This document shows positions 46,956 through 58,610 of a stretch of 64,000 bases of DNA, one piece after another. Positions within the stretch are counted from its first letter, which is position 1. The number at the start of each line of letters is the position of its first letter. The notes beneath the pieces are model-generated. The model saw only the letters and a list, made by a program, of their open reading frames with translations. It was not told the DNA's origin and ran no database searches. The position numbers were made by a program, and so were the translations under genes. This stretch comes from Chaetorhynchus papuensis (lineage: Eukaryota > Chordata > Aves > Passeriformes > Rhipiduridae): positions 1-64,000 of the forward strand of contig VWYX01000857.1 of assembly GCA_013396525.1 (NCBI GenBank), given 5' to 3'.

Positions 46956-49900
46956 AAATCCTTCAACCCCAAATCCTTTTGGGACACTGCCTCAAAGGGA
47001 AGTAGCCACTGCCATGTGCTTTACACAGTCTGTGCTCCTCTCTCCTCTGCAGGATGACTCCTATGCACAGTATTGTGCCACCATCCTGCCCCTTGCTGAG
47101 GTCTGCACCCTTGCACTGCCTCTCCATGGGGAGCTAGGGCAGGACCAGGATGTCATCGCCTTCCCCAGCACCAGAGGAGGCAGGACCCACCAGGACAGGG
47201 GCTACATTACCAGGAGATCCCAAGTGCCTCTGTTGTAGGGTCTGACTCTGAGGCAGATGCCTGTGGTGGGACACAATTTTGTCTTAGGTAGCTTGCAGCA
47301 GGCCCAGCCCTGGTGCGAAAGCTTTCATCCTCTTCAGACTGCTGGCTCCAGTGATGAGCATTTCTAAAACTCTCGAGTTGAAAAGTTGTCTGATCTCCCA
47401 GCAAATCTAAGAAAATCAATCCCACCTCAGAAACGAGTTTACTAAAATGTTATGATGCTTTTATTATTGACATTAAACCACAGCTAAATTTTACTGGGAT
47501 GTGCTCAGTGGTGACAAGGCTTTTTCTGCCCTTGCATTATTTAAAGGTTAAAAGTAGAAGGGTATATCACTTAAGATATAGGACAATACATATAAATGTA
47601 AGGATAATGATTCTTCAAATAGCGAACCCTGAAAAGGGCTGCGTGGGTGTAGCCTAAGGAACGACATAAACATCAACCAATTATTTTTACATTTTCTCTT
47701 TCTTAGTGTAAGCTTCAGCAGCTGGGTCCCATATGAATATGTCATGACAGATGACAGTGATGTGAGCAGATGAACCCCAAGGCAACCTGCTATCCTGTCA
47801 AGGAGAGGGCAGAGATGGGTCCCCTAAATATGCATAGGCTGTGTCGCTGACAGCAATTTACTGTTGTGGTCAGGTGTCTGGAGTTGGTATTCTTCCCCAG
47901 GAAGCAGGTTGTAAAATATTTTTAGGCAGGAATACCATTAAAGTTTGTCTTCAATAAGAATCAGTGACAAAGGAGAGCCCAATCTTCCAGAACCTGGTGA
48001 AATTTTGCTTTTTTTTTTATCTGGCATTTAAAACAATGCTTAGCTAAGCCCTGCCAGCTGCCTTACCTAGCAACATTAAGCTGAAGAGATAGGAAAAAAA
48101 GGTTACTGGGATGATTTGTAATAAATGTTTACATTTTATAAATAGGCTTACACCTGTGTTTTGTCTGGCTGTGGCCATGTGGTTCAAAGCACTGAAAATG
48201 GAGGCAAATGCACAGTTTCTACTTTTAAGGTGAGGTTTCCAGCACCAGCAGGGTGCAAAAGGAGTGGCCAATCCATTACCTCCATTAGGAGCTGTATAAA
48301 CAAAGCAGCCACCCTGTGATGCTGACAACACACAGCCTGTTGCTCGAAAGCTTGGATCAGTTCCTCTTCTGGCTTGCACCACAAAAAGGCACAGTGGCTG
48401 TCACAGACTGTGCGTGACAGCAAAGCAAGGGCTGAATCTTGCTCCTGGTGTCTCTGTAATGTGAGGAATTCAAGAGCCTCATTTAAATATTAAATCCTTC
48501 CTTTTCCATACCCCATTTTCCGTTGTGTTCTCCATTTCAAATACCTCCTCTGCTCTCAAGCAGTGACCAGAAGCTTTCCATGGTATTTTGAAGGGATGCC
48601 AGTGATTTCTTATGGCAGGGATTCATATTAGGGGAAGCTGGTGTGAATACTGCTAAAATAAACTGTGCTCAATCAAGTAAAAGGGGAGATGTCAGTGCTA
48701 AGGTCATAGTTAAAGCCAGTCTGGAATTTGCAGCTGAAAGAGGAGTCAAATCCCTCTGTATCAAACTTCTCTGGCTGACTTTAATCTCCAGATTTTAGAG
48801 ACTATCTCTTGCATAAGGCACAGAGGGGTTAACATTATTTTCTGGCATAGCAACTCATTTCTAAATTATGTTCATTTTCTTTCTCATTTATTTCTAAATA
48901 ATTGTAAATACCAGACTTTACAGATGGAAGATCAGATGGCACCTCAAAGTTTCTGTTGTTTTGTACCTGGGGAATTTTAGGCACCAAAATCATTCCTCCT
49001 GCTTTGGGTGGCAGGTCCGAATTATGCTGAGTTTAGCCAAAGGGAGTGGTTGGGTTTGCCAGTAATGTGAGTTTAAAAGCCTTCCACGTCTTGCATTGCT
49101 CACCTGATAATAGAAATTACGGAGGTGGATTTTCAAGGTAACAGGGGAGTGAGGTGTGTGGGATACGGGTGCTGTGCACACGATGTGACGAGCAAGTGAC
49201 AGCCCTGGGTGGAAGTGGTTAAGCCCCACTAAGCCCCAAGTGTTCCAGCGCCTCTGCATGGAATGGACTAAGCCTGGCTCTGGGCCCTGAGGTTCTGCAC
49301 CAGATCAGCAGTGTTTGCAGCTGTCCTTGCAGAAGTCTCGCCCACATCACCTTCACTCTCCTGTGCTCAGCCCGTGCCAAAGGAACTGCAACTTCGTGCT
49401 GGTGTGCATCAGCCCTGACTGCCCCACAAAGCTGAGGCAAGAGCAAGGGGCTCCCTCTGAGGGCTGATGCCTTGGGGTTAAGGGCTGCTGGGCTTTTACC
49501 CCTCCAGGAACCCAGCCCTGCTCCTGCTCCCTCAGTCTCTCCCTGGCATATTGTTTATCTGCCCCTTGGGAGGCTCAGCTGGCAGGGCAGAGGGGTGCAG
49601 GCAGCTGCAGCAACGGGATTGTGTGGGGCAGCACGGAAGGGGAAGGAGAGCTTACATGAGAGCTGTTCAGGGTAGAGGGGGTGCCCAGGCTTTGTCAACT
49701 CACAGCTCCTCTGTTTCTTCCAGCTTGGGTCCAGATTGACTACAGAGCCAGTTTTCTCACCTCTTCCTCCCCCTTGGAGCTTGTCAGTCCTGCAAACCCA
49801 CAGAGTTTACATTACAGACAAGCCCCCACCTACACTCCAATATCTTTACCACCTCTTCTCATGCTGCCCTCCTTACTGTCCCACACATATCCCCTTTCTC

Positions 49901-52420
49901 CTTCCCTGCTCCCTCACTGCCTTTATTTTTTCCTCTGTGCCCATAATATATAAACTCTCAAATGATTCTGTATAAATGAGCAGTGAAAGAGCTGATCAAA
50001 GAGTCAGAAAGCAGGAGAAAAGAACTCGTCTGGGCTCTAGGAACAGCAGAATATAGAATTAATCCAGGACATGGTCTGGAAAAGGAGAGAAGGGGAGTCA
50101 AGTAAAGAGGCCATACAGAAAGCAAGGTGGTATGTGAAGATTTAGGGCTTTGCAAGACACTAGGGGAGGAACAGAGATGAAAATACATGAGCCATGCCAT
50201 CTGTCAGTGTTTGCACAGAAATCCCACCAAACCAAAAATATTGTTTAAAATCCATTGAAGTTGCTCGTGGCACATCCCACCAACAAAAACATTAGAAAGC
50301 CATGAAGTCCCTGGCCAAGACTTCACTTGGGTTTTGAAGCCCTCAGCCGCAGTTTCACGTTCGGCACATCACCCCAGCGACTTCTAGAACCCACAGGCTT
50401 CCTCCCTCCCTTCCCACTTGAAACCTTTAACCTGAACCCTGCACGCAAACCTCTCCTGCCAAGAAAACAAAATGCAGCATTGTTCTTCCACAGTGCACCA
50501 CCTAACTCACACCAGCACAGGGAGCAGGGGAGAACTTGTCCAAACCTTGAACTCTCCTACAATAGATTCCCACTTACAAACAAACAAAAAACCATTTGCA
50601 TCATGGTACACAGCTCCCTCCCACCAGCTGCCGGGACCATACACCCTGAATTCCTGCTTCTCAGGGCACCACCGATCCACACAATTGCTCCTCCTGCAAA
50701 CCACACTGCACAGTTTGAGTTTACGGTTACTCAGCTTGTGTGGGGACGGGGGGAGGAGGTGTGTGGGTTGTGGGTGGTGGATGTGGCTGATGTAACGTGG
50801 AGAAGGTGAAATCATGCTCGCAGATAGCTGAAGGCTACACTAGCAACTTCATTGATTATTTCTATGGCTTTGGAAGTGCCTGCTTAGGTAAGATACTATT
50901 TTTTTTCCTCTTTTCAGTAAATTTTGAAAGAGGATGAAAGTGGTGGTAAGGAGTAACCAGTAAAACATAACAAAATAATAAGTCATCATTCTTTCAAAAT
51001 TGTTGCTTTGTTGACACATCAAGGTCACAACTGTTGGCTTCACTCTCCCACTGCGAATGAGAGTGCACTTCTGTTTTGGCCAGGATGTGGCCCTATCATC
51101 TCATGAAACTCTGGGCTGCTGCAGCATTGGGTAGGAGGAGCAGATGGCCTGAGACAGTGCAGTCATTGGTTAAAAAAACAGAACTCAACTGTACTTTGCA
51201 AAGGTAGTAAAGTAAATTATTGTAGAATGGGTAATCTCACAGTACAGAAACAGTGGAAAGTATCTCGAAGCGCACCCTCTGCTCACAGTTATCACCATCT
51301 TCCAACATTACTGCACATGCATGTTTTAGCATTTTTATCCATTTTTGGCCAACCAGAATTAAGGTGGAATTTTTCTAAATAGCTGCTGGTTGCAAGTGCA
51401 CCCACTGTTCCATACGAGCTATAGCTGAGTACCCAGAAATTCAGGCCTTTATAATCAGTAGCTTTTTCTGAAAGTGTCTCCCGTGAGGTACCTATGCAGT
51501 GCACTGGGCTTTGTCTTTAGAGTTCTCACAACACAGGGAGGGAGCAAGAGCACCGTTTTTCTCCTGGTGTCAATATCTGTAATGAGCATTGCAGCTGGCT
51601 TTAAACTAAACAAGGGTAAGTTTAGAACGTAGCATTCTGTGACTGCGGATATCTGGAGCCTCTTTGCACCGCTATAAAAGAAGCAAATATGATGTATCAC
51701 CATTTAGTAGGGTACAGCCCTAAACGGTTGGCAGCCACTAGAGTGGTGAAGAGCAGAGCTTGTTCAGACAGAAAGAGCAAAAGCCCCTGTTGAAACCCAG
51801 CAGTCCTGCCCTTTGCAGGGTGGGCTGGCTGGGCGCTCTCCCCTGGCAGCCAGATCGATGCTTCCAGCCAGACACCGCCTTCAGGGCAGCGCTTCCCAGC
51901 AAATCACAAGGCTCTGGGAGAATTTCTTTGCTCATCAAATGTTTGGGTTTTCTGCCAGGGTTTCCCCAAAAGATACCAGTTGTAATTACAGTGGGTCCCC
52001 AGTTCAACTTACCTCATTTAACAATAACGGTAAGTTTAAAAAGACTTTTAACATAATCATGGACGTGAACTTAGTAGTGCACAAATTAGAAATTACCCCG
52101 TATGAGAGCTGATTTGATGGCCTCTGGGAGCCAATGCAAATTTTTCCAGCAATCCAGTGACTGGGACAGATATCTGGGAGACTTTGGATCAAGCCAAAAA
52201 ATTCTACATCTGCTAAATGTTACTCACAATGTGTCAAATATTGTGTTGGTATTACAAGGGCTGGATCATTATGCACGGCACAGGAAGGATCCACTGTTTT
52301 GAAGTTAGTGTTTGACCAGGCACCAGTGGCCAGACGTGATGGCAATAGAAAAATAGACCACAGAAGAGCATTTGCACCAAGTGACTGGCATGGTTATTGG
52401 TGCAGAGACCACTGACTGAT
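46956..52420. other. Non-coding DNA, no gene recognised
   Basis: No supported exon. A region at 47,540-47,640 is AT-rich. A GT-rich purine tract lies at about 50,740-50,790. The 160- and 107-codon overlapping frames at 50,327-50,809 lack domains. No clear transposon was seen. Confidence 0.45.
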
Positions 52421-52566
52421 NNNNNNNNNNNNNNNNNNNNNNNNNNNNNNNNNNNNNNNNNNNNNNNNNNNNNNNNNNNNNNNNNNNNNNNNNNNNNNNN
52501 NNNNNNNNNNNNNNNNNNNNNNNNNNNNNNNNNNNNNNNNNNNNNNNNNNNNNNNNNNNNNNNNNN
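52421..52566. other. Assembly gap (146 N)
   Basis: Undetermined bases. The right flank is a simple repeat, so the gap is probably due to low-complexity sequence. Confidence 1.
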
Positions 52567-52591
52567 AAAACAAAACAAAACAAAACAAAAC
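52567..52591 (+). repeat. (AAAAC)n microsatellite
   Basis: Five AAAAC units abut the right side of the N gap. The real array probably extends into the gap. Confidence 0.95.
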
Positions 52592-52759
52592 ATTGACATA
52601 GTGTAGCATAAAGCCACGTTACACAAAGTAAAATAATGAAATCGCTCGCGTGTTGCGAGGGTTTCCCATTCGGCAGGAAATCATTTCTCCAACAGGAGGA
52701 GCTCTTTGCTTTGGTGAGACGATGTCATAGGAGTGGCTACAGTTTTACTCCAAACCCCC

Positions 52760-54090
52760 TCCTCCTCCTTCCCCTCCCGCCCCCGTTTTATACGAGAGCG
52801 GCAGCTTAATTGATTTGATAACAAAATAAACAGCAGCCGAGGGCTGCCCGCGGGAGACGGCAGAGGAAGATGATGGATGCCCGCCGCACGACTTTCCCCG
52901 GCCGCCGCTCTCCGGGCCCGGCGGGGAGCGAGATGCGAGCTGTCCCTGCGCATCCCGGTACCCCCGTCCGGCAGTCCGCAGGGGCGCAGCTTGCTCCTGG
53001 CTCCGCGCGGTTCGCAGCCCTCCCTGCGGGCCATGGCTGCGCTCAGCCGGGAGCGAGGCTTTCCCTGCCGTTCTTCCGAAGGAGCAGCGGGGGGGTGCCG
53101 TGCAAAGGGGATGGCAGACGCGGCATCAATTCCTGCCCTGGGGGCTTCTGAGCGGAGCGAAGGGTCAGCGCCTGGGCTTTCTCCCGGCGCCAGTGCGGGT
53201 GATGTTTTATTGTGCTGGATCCCCTCGCTGCGCCGAAACTTCGGGGGGGAAATGGCCCGCACGTCTGATTAGTCTGGGGGTGGATGTCCGGCCTGAGTTT
53301 GTAGGGTAACTCTTGCCTTCAGGACGGTCGCTGCCGGCGCCTTAAACGTCCCAAACTCACTGCGGGGAGAAGCTGCCTCCTACCCGCGGGTAGCCCCGCT
53401 AAGCCTTCCCTCTAACCGCGGGCAATGTAGGGGTTCGCCGCCGGCTTGGCATCTGCCACTTCACTTCCCACCCGTGCAAAAACCCCCCCGCAGTCGCCCC
53501 AAGCATTAGTGGCTGACTTTACAGCACAAATTAACCTGCTGTCCGTAAAGGCACTTCAACTATAATTCTGGGAACGAGCGGGCCGACAGCCCGCGCAAAG
53601 GCTGCCACGGAGGGAAACCGCTGTGGGGGCTGAGCTTGCCCGCAGGACATGTTTGTGACCGGGGGGGGGGGGGGGGGGGGAAGTGGTTCCCAAGCAGCCG
53701 CAGCAGCAGAAGGAAAAGCTGCCGAAATAGCTGCGCTAAGCGGCGCTCGGCCACAGCTGTGCCCTCCCGAGGGGGCTGCCCGCGATCCTCGTCTCCCGCG
53801 GGCACCGCGGGCTGAGCTCGCCCTCCCGGGAATATCCCCACATTGACCCTCGGATCCCCGTCTCTGCCTCAGGGGAGTCACTGCGCCTGCCCCCCCACAC
53901 CCTCCAGTGTCCCTTGGGCAGCCACAGAGGAGCTCGGAGCCAAGCGATCTCGGGCGGGGGCTGCGGGATCCCCCGCAGCTGCCCACGCGTGTGCGGGCGG
54001 CCGGGCGCGGACGCAGAGGGCAGGGCAGTGGGCAAGGGTTCCATCTGCTCCCGTCTTCCGGGATTAGCGCAGCCACGAGCAGCAGCAGCA
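52760..54090. promoter_or_regulatory. CpG island A
   Basis: The sequence changes sharply from AT-rich to GC-rich with frequent CpG (for example cgcccgccgcacgactttccccggccgccgc near 52,877). CpG islands mark promoters and Polycomb-regulated developmental loci. A TTTTATA word at 52,786-52,792 gives a TATAAAA box on the minus strand, but without a convincing gene start. A hairpin GCAGCC-GAG-GGCTGC lies at 52,833-52,847. Open frames here are composition-driven. Confidence 0.8.
53661..53680 (+). repeat. G20 homopolymer
   Basis: An uninterrupted run of 20 G follows GTGACC. Such tracts readily form G-quadruplexes and are prone to sequencing-length error. Confidence 0.95.
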
Positions 54091-54099
54091 TGGAGTTTC

Positions 54100-54775
54100 C
54101 AGCGCCTTGTCCGCAGTTTCAGCTTGTTTTTCTTCCTAATTATTTTTTAAAGACTCGATGAATTCTCTGTGTGGGTTGTGCCTTTTTTTTTTTTTTTTGG
54201 TGATTTTTTTCTGGTTGGTTGGTTGCTGGGTTTTTTCCCCCTCTGGTTTTGTCTGCTCTGCGCTGCAATGGGGATTTTGAGCTGTAGAACCCGAAACCGG
54301 GAACCGTGACTAATTTAGGGGTGTATTTCTCCAGTGCATTCATTTTAAGACAGTAAATCTTAAAAGATGGAGTGGAGAGGCTGTGAAAGGGAGAGACAGG
54401 CGGGAACGCACTGCTGTGGCTCTGCATGAAGTTTGATACACCCTGACACACGTACAGGGCGGTCGGTGTGCGGGGCTGGGGGCGCGGGGGGTGGACAGGC
54501 AGCCGGTAACGAGCAGATTGCCGTATGATTTAGAGCGATGATGAGGTTTATCATTTGAACACTGATGAATTCAGGGAACATGAGAGCTGCAATTGACATT
54601 CCTAAAAACAATTAAATCGGTGGGGAGTACTGCTGGAAAATCGATACGGCCCAATGTAATACGGTTTGACTACAAACAGATTCCTCCCGTAGTAATAAAC
54701 CACGAAGTGAGTGTGAAGTACCGCGATTCCCCGGCTGAAAAGAGGTCTTCTCCCTTCAGCGTCTCAAAACACATC
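54100..54775. promoter_or_regulatory. AT-richer block between CpG islands, candidate conserved element
   Basis: A T16 run at 54,183-54,198 and a TTGGTTGG tract are followed by unique AT-rich sequence (54,500-54,740). That part holds tatgatttagagcgatgatg, acaattaaatcgg, aaaatcgatacgg and gtaataaaccacg. The low repeat content inside a CpG cluster is typical of conserved enhancers of developmental genes. No coding exon is recognised. Confidence 0.4.
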
Positions 54776-55143
54776 CCCCCTCGCCGTCGGCAATGCTCCC
54801 CGGCTCCTGCGGTGCGTCCTGGTGAGCCGGGGCGACGGTACCGAATACCTTTGTGAAATTCTCCAGCAGCAAACGTTCATAACCCGGAGGGGAGGGGAGG
54901 TCGGGGGAGGTATTTAAATAGCTTCCCGAATAAGTAGTGAGCGCCCTTGGTCTTGGACGAAAATAAACTACGAGTTAAGCTTTAAATATCCAGGCTTGAT
55001 TTAAGAGCAAGATACACTCGGCTGAGTGCGCTCTCGGGGTGGCCCCCCGAGAGGAGGCCAGAGAAAGGAAGGGGAAAGGGAACTGTGAGGGAAGGGAGGG
55101 AAAAGGGGAAGAATGAGGAATAGAAGGGAAAGAAGGCCCCCGG

Positions 55144-55183
55144 GCCCCGCTCGGGCTGTGCCGGCCCCGCTCGGGCTGTGCCG
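55144..55183 (+). repeat. 20-bp perfect tandem duplication
   Basis: GCCCCGCTCGGGCTGTGCCG occurs twice head to tail, followed by a diverged partial copy. Confidence 0.93.
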
Positions 55184-56129
55184 ACCCCGCTGCTCGCCGC
55201 TGAGCGCGGAGGCGACGTTTCCTGCGTCCCCTTGGTCGGAGTTGGGGGGGTGTGGGGGACCTCGCCGCGCCACGGCCCCGCGCCGCGTGGAGGCTTCCAA
55301 CAGAGGGCAAGGAAAGCCCGGCTGGGCTCCGAGCCCGCGCGGGGACCGGGAGCGACACGGGGGCCCAGGGACAGCTCGGCTTCCCGGGACCCCCCCACGC
55401 CGCTGGCGGCTCCCACTAGAGAAAGGCCGAGGGGAAGAAAAGGGGAAACCGGCGCCAGGCAAACCCCGGGGGCGTTTGCGGAGCTGGCTTTTATTTCGGC
55501 TTTGGCTGGCGAGCGGAGCGCTCGGGGCCGCCGAGCCCCGCTGTGCCCGCGGCTTGGCACGGGCAGGCAGCGCCGGCTGCCAGCGCCGCGCCGCCCTCCG
55601 CGGGCTGCGATCGTGCGGTTTGCAAAGCAGCGGCTGCACGCCGGGGGCCCCCGCCCGCGGGCGGGAGCCGGGCGGCGGCCAAGCCCCGCCGGGGACGCCT
55701 GGCAGGGCCCGGGGGCAGCCGCCGTGCGCCGGGCGGGGGCGGAAAGCGCCCGCTTCCCGCGGGACCGCCGCTCTCCGCCGGCTGAGAGGGAAACAGGATC
55801 CCGCTGCCGTGCGCTGCACGGGAGCCTGTTCCTGGCAGCAGCCGGCTTCCCGGTGCCTCCAAGGAAGAGGATAGAAGTTGAATATTGTTTGTGCGGCCGG
55901 GACAAAATATCCTGGGCTGACGGAGATGGGGGGAGGGCAGAGGGATTGTGTTCGTCCGCCCATGATGAATAATCCGGGCCGGCCTCCCGGCTGTGGCGGC
56001 CAAATCGCTCTTGAATCTGCCAAGAGATCAGCCGCTACCTCTGCCCGCTCCTCGGGCGCCGTTGGCCTTTCCCCGGCTGGCTCTGGCAGCACGCACATCG
56101 CAGCCGCCGAGCGCACGGCGCTGCCTCCG

Positions 56130-56171
56130 CCGGGGCCACCCGCCCGGGGGCCGGGGCCACCCGCCCGGGGG
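56130..56171 (+). repeat. 21-bp perfect tandem duplication upstream of the TATA box
   Basis: CCGGGGCCACCCGCCCGGGG plus a final G occurs twice in perfect register, followed by a partial third copy. It ends 39 bases before the GC box, so it would double any GC-rich factor site in the proximal promoter. Confidence 0.93.
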
Positions 56172-56210
56172 CCGGGCCGCAGCCTCAGCATCAGCCTGGG
56201 ACGGGGAATG

Positions 56211-56260
56211 GGGGGCGGGGATATAAAAGCGGGGCAGCGAAGTTTGGAGAGGAGCGGGGG
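56211..56260 (+). promoter_or_regulatory. Core promoter: GC box and TATA box
   Basis: GGGGGCGGGG (SP1/KLF-type GC box) at 56,211-56,220 directly abuts ATATAAAAGC, with TATAAAAG at 56,222-56,229. This is the strongest TATA box in the window and lies in the middle of a CpG island. By the usual 25-31 base spacing, transcription would start at about 56,250-56,258 on the + strand. Downstream, the first ATG (56,278) opens a frame of only 20 codons (MPGGRWRLRRCPAQPWAGAA). The transcript, if real, would therefore carry a short upstream ORF, be spliced to distant coding exons, or be non-coding. Confidence 0.6.
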
Positions 56261-56590
56261 TTTCCCCGGGCTGGGGATGCCCGGCGGCAGGTGGAGGCTG
56301 CGCCGCTGCCCCGCTCAGCCCTGGGCGGGGGCCGCTTGAGGGGAGCGGAGCCCCGAGCTGCGCGGCGCGGAACCTGCTGACCCTTCCTCCCCCCGCCCGC
56401 CCGGCCGTCTGGTGGGAACAAACACAAGCTGTTCCGGACCGGGGCCGCGCAGCTGGCCCGGCGGTGGCGGCGGAGCTCTGCCAAAGAGGCCGCAGGGAAG
56501 GTCCTCGGGTTTCCCGCAAGCGCACACATGCGGCCGCCCGGGCGCGGCGCTGGGACCGCTCCCAGCGGTCGTGAGCCGGGGGGGCCCCGT

Positions 56591-58300
56591 GTGTGTGTGC
56601 GGGGGTGGGGAGGCAGGGGGGGGCTTGTGCGGGTGGTGACGTGCCCGGAGAGCAGCCGGGGACGGCGAGCGGCTCCGTGTGTGTGGAAGTCTGAGGCGGC
56701 GAGTGCCTGCGAGACGATGTGCGTGGGGAGCGGGAGCGTGCTGCGAGGGAGGCGGTGCGCGTGTGCCTGCGTGGGAAACCCTGCGCTTGTGCGATCGCGT
56801 GTGCGGGTCAGCGTGAGTGTGTGTGGCTGTGTGACAGAGCCCGGGTGTGAGAAAGGGAACGTGAGAGGTCCTCGGCGTGTGTCCCAGCTGAGGGAAGCAG
56901 CGAATGCGTGAGAGCTGCCGTGCTTCCCCGGAGGATGCAGTGCCCGTGCAAGAGCGCCATGAGTGTGCGTGGGAATAAATGCGCGTGTGATACGGAACGT
57001 GAGTGTGACACAGAACGTGTGCGTGACACGGCACGATCGAGAAGCGGCAGTGTGTGTGCCACACGGAGCGTGTGCGTGACACGGTGTACGAGAGGCGGCG
57101 TGCCCGTGTGACTCAGCGTGCGACCGTGTGAGTGCACGCGTGGGCGAGAGCTGCCGAGCCGCGCGGGGGGCGGACGCGCGGCGGGGCCGAAGAGCTGGGC
57201 AGAAATTGCCCCGCTGCCCCCCTGGCGCCCTGCCCACGCCCTGCCCGGGCGGCCCCCACTGCCGGGACCGCCCGCGGAGGCTGTTTGCCATCGGCGGTCC
57301 CGTCCCTTCGCCGGACTGAGCCCCCGGGCCCATCCACCTCCGCGCAGCGCAGCGCGGTCGGCTCCCGCCGGAGGAGGGAGCTCCCGGGGCAAGAGCCGTG
57401 GCTGGGCGGGCAGCGGGCCATGGAGGAGGGACCCCACGCCCTTCCCCTCCCGCTCAGCGCCGAGGGCCGTTCTGCTCGTCCCCACCTTGTTTATGTGCGG
57501 CAGGAACTGGGATTTTCCATCTGCCTGCTCCGCTGGTCGTGACCTCCGCGCAGAGCTCGCAGGCACCGGCTCTCGTGAGCGGGGCCGGAACGCAGGGGCA
57601 GCGGGAGCTGCTGCCTCCTCCCCGGAGGAGGACACTAATCCTCGCATGGGCTCCCGGTGTGAAAAAGGGACGATGGCAACAGCGGGGGGAAGGGATGGAA
57701 CTGGCGGTGGGAGGCCCTGGAGACCTGCCCTTCCCGGGGAACCCTGCCAGTCCTGTCCTGCCTCTGCACGTCCAACCACTTCGGCACAAGTTCGCATTTT
57801 TCCGCCTCGGCCCGATCCCTCCTGCCAGGGACAACATAGGCCCTTAGAGAGGTTTAGGGGGGGGGGAATCCCCAGCTTACTTACACCACAGGGAGCAGGC
57901 AACCCCGCTGTGGCTGTTGAAGCGCTGCTGGGAGCAAGGCCCTCAGTTCGGCGCAGGAATCTGCTGCTGCTCCTGGATCCCAGAAACTCGAGCAGCTGCC
58001 TGGGAAAGATGCTGCGCCGGTACGGACGCCTGTTCCCACTTTCGGGCTGATTCTCGCCCGAAAGGGTTGGCGGGAGGGTGGGACAAGGACACCGGTCCTG
58101 CTTGCTCTGGCAGGGAGGGGAGAGGGAGCGCCGAGGAGCTGCGCAGCCCCGGCCGTGTCCAGGTCTCGGATCCGCTCGTCCTCGCCCGCTCCCGGACACG
58201 GGCTAGCGAGCTCTGCCCCGCCGCTGGGCTCACCCCCGGAGGGGCGGGGGGTGCCGGCGGGCTCTGCATGGAGGCGGCAGGAAAGCAGCGCTGCAAGGGA
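56591..58300. promoter_or_regulatory. CpG island C
   Basis: The CpG-rich sequence continues, the left third occupied by a degenerate GT/GC repeat (separate entry). The minus-strand 463-codon frame (56,808-58,199) and 380-codon frame (56,191-57,333) overlap each other and + frames of up to 310 codons. No domain was recognised in any of them. Confidence 0.75.
56740..57150 (+). repeat. Degenerate GTGTGCGTGACACGG repeat
   Basis: The words gcgtgtg, gtgcgtgacac and gtgtgtgtg recur many times. A longer unit of roughly 50 bases is visible twice at 57,014-57,066 and 57,067-57,117: acgtgtgcgtgacacgg...cgagaagcggc and gcgtgtgcgtgacacgg...cgagaggcggc. The alternating purine-pyrimidine (CG/TG) pattern is favourable to Z-DNA. 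On the minus strand it is read as Ser/His/Thr-rich pseudo-protein. Confidence 0.75.
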
Positions 58301-58379
58301 GCAATGGCTCTCCTCCTGCGCTATAGAGCAGAGGCTGGCTCTGTCTGAGCAGCCAGCAGTGATAAGAGCTGATTTACAG

Positions 58380-58610
58380 GTAGGGGTGAAACGTGCTCTG
58401 AAAATCTCGTGACACTTTCCTCCGGTGGATCCAAATAATATATAAAGACCGTGAGGTGGCGATCTCCCGGGTAGCTCCTAGGATGCGTGGCGTTGTTGTT
58501 AACACATGTTTCAATTTTGGATTGAGACTGTCAATTACCCGCTGAGCTGCGAGTCTTAGCCTCAGGCGGGCTGGGAAGAGGGGACGGGTGTATTTATTAA
58601 CCTCTCAAGC
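58380..58610. promoter_or_regulatory. AT-richer block between CpG islands, candidate element
   Basis: Unique sequence with aaataatatataaagacc, gttgttaacacatgtttcaattttggattgagactgtcaattacc and a CACATG E-box. It is flanked by islands on both sides. No exon is recognised. Confidence 0.38.

Larger units (their letters stand above)
55010..56590. promoter_or_regulatory. CpG island B with TATA promoter
   Basis: Very GC- and CpG-rich throughout. It contains 20-bp and 21-bp perfect tandem duplications (55,144-55,183 and 56,130-56,171) and the GC-box/TATA promoter at 56,211. The minus-strand frames of 307 and 396 codons are rich in Arg, Pro, Gly and Ala, have no recognisable domain, and coexist with + frames of 250-264 codons over the same DNA. 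They are read as stop-poor GC sequence. Confidence 0.85.

Noticed and set aside
52786..52792. Minus-strand TATA box at island A
   Set aside because: TATAAAA is present next to a GC-rich tract, but the GC box lies downstream rather than upstream of it and no gene start follows to the left; kept only as a note in the island entry.
55001..58199. Minus-strand open frames of 307, 396, 380 and 463 codons as protein genes
   Set aside because: They lie in extremely GC-rich DNA where stop codons are rare, overlap one another and long + strand frames, consist mainly of Arg/Pro/Gly/Ala/Ser, and contain no recognisable domain. Part of the 463-codon frame is simply translated GT/GC repeat.
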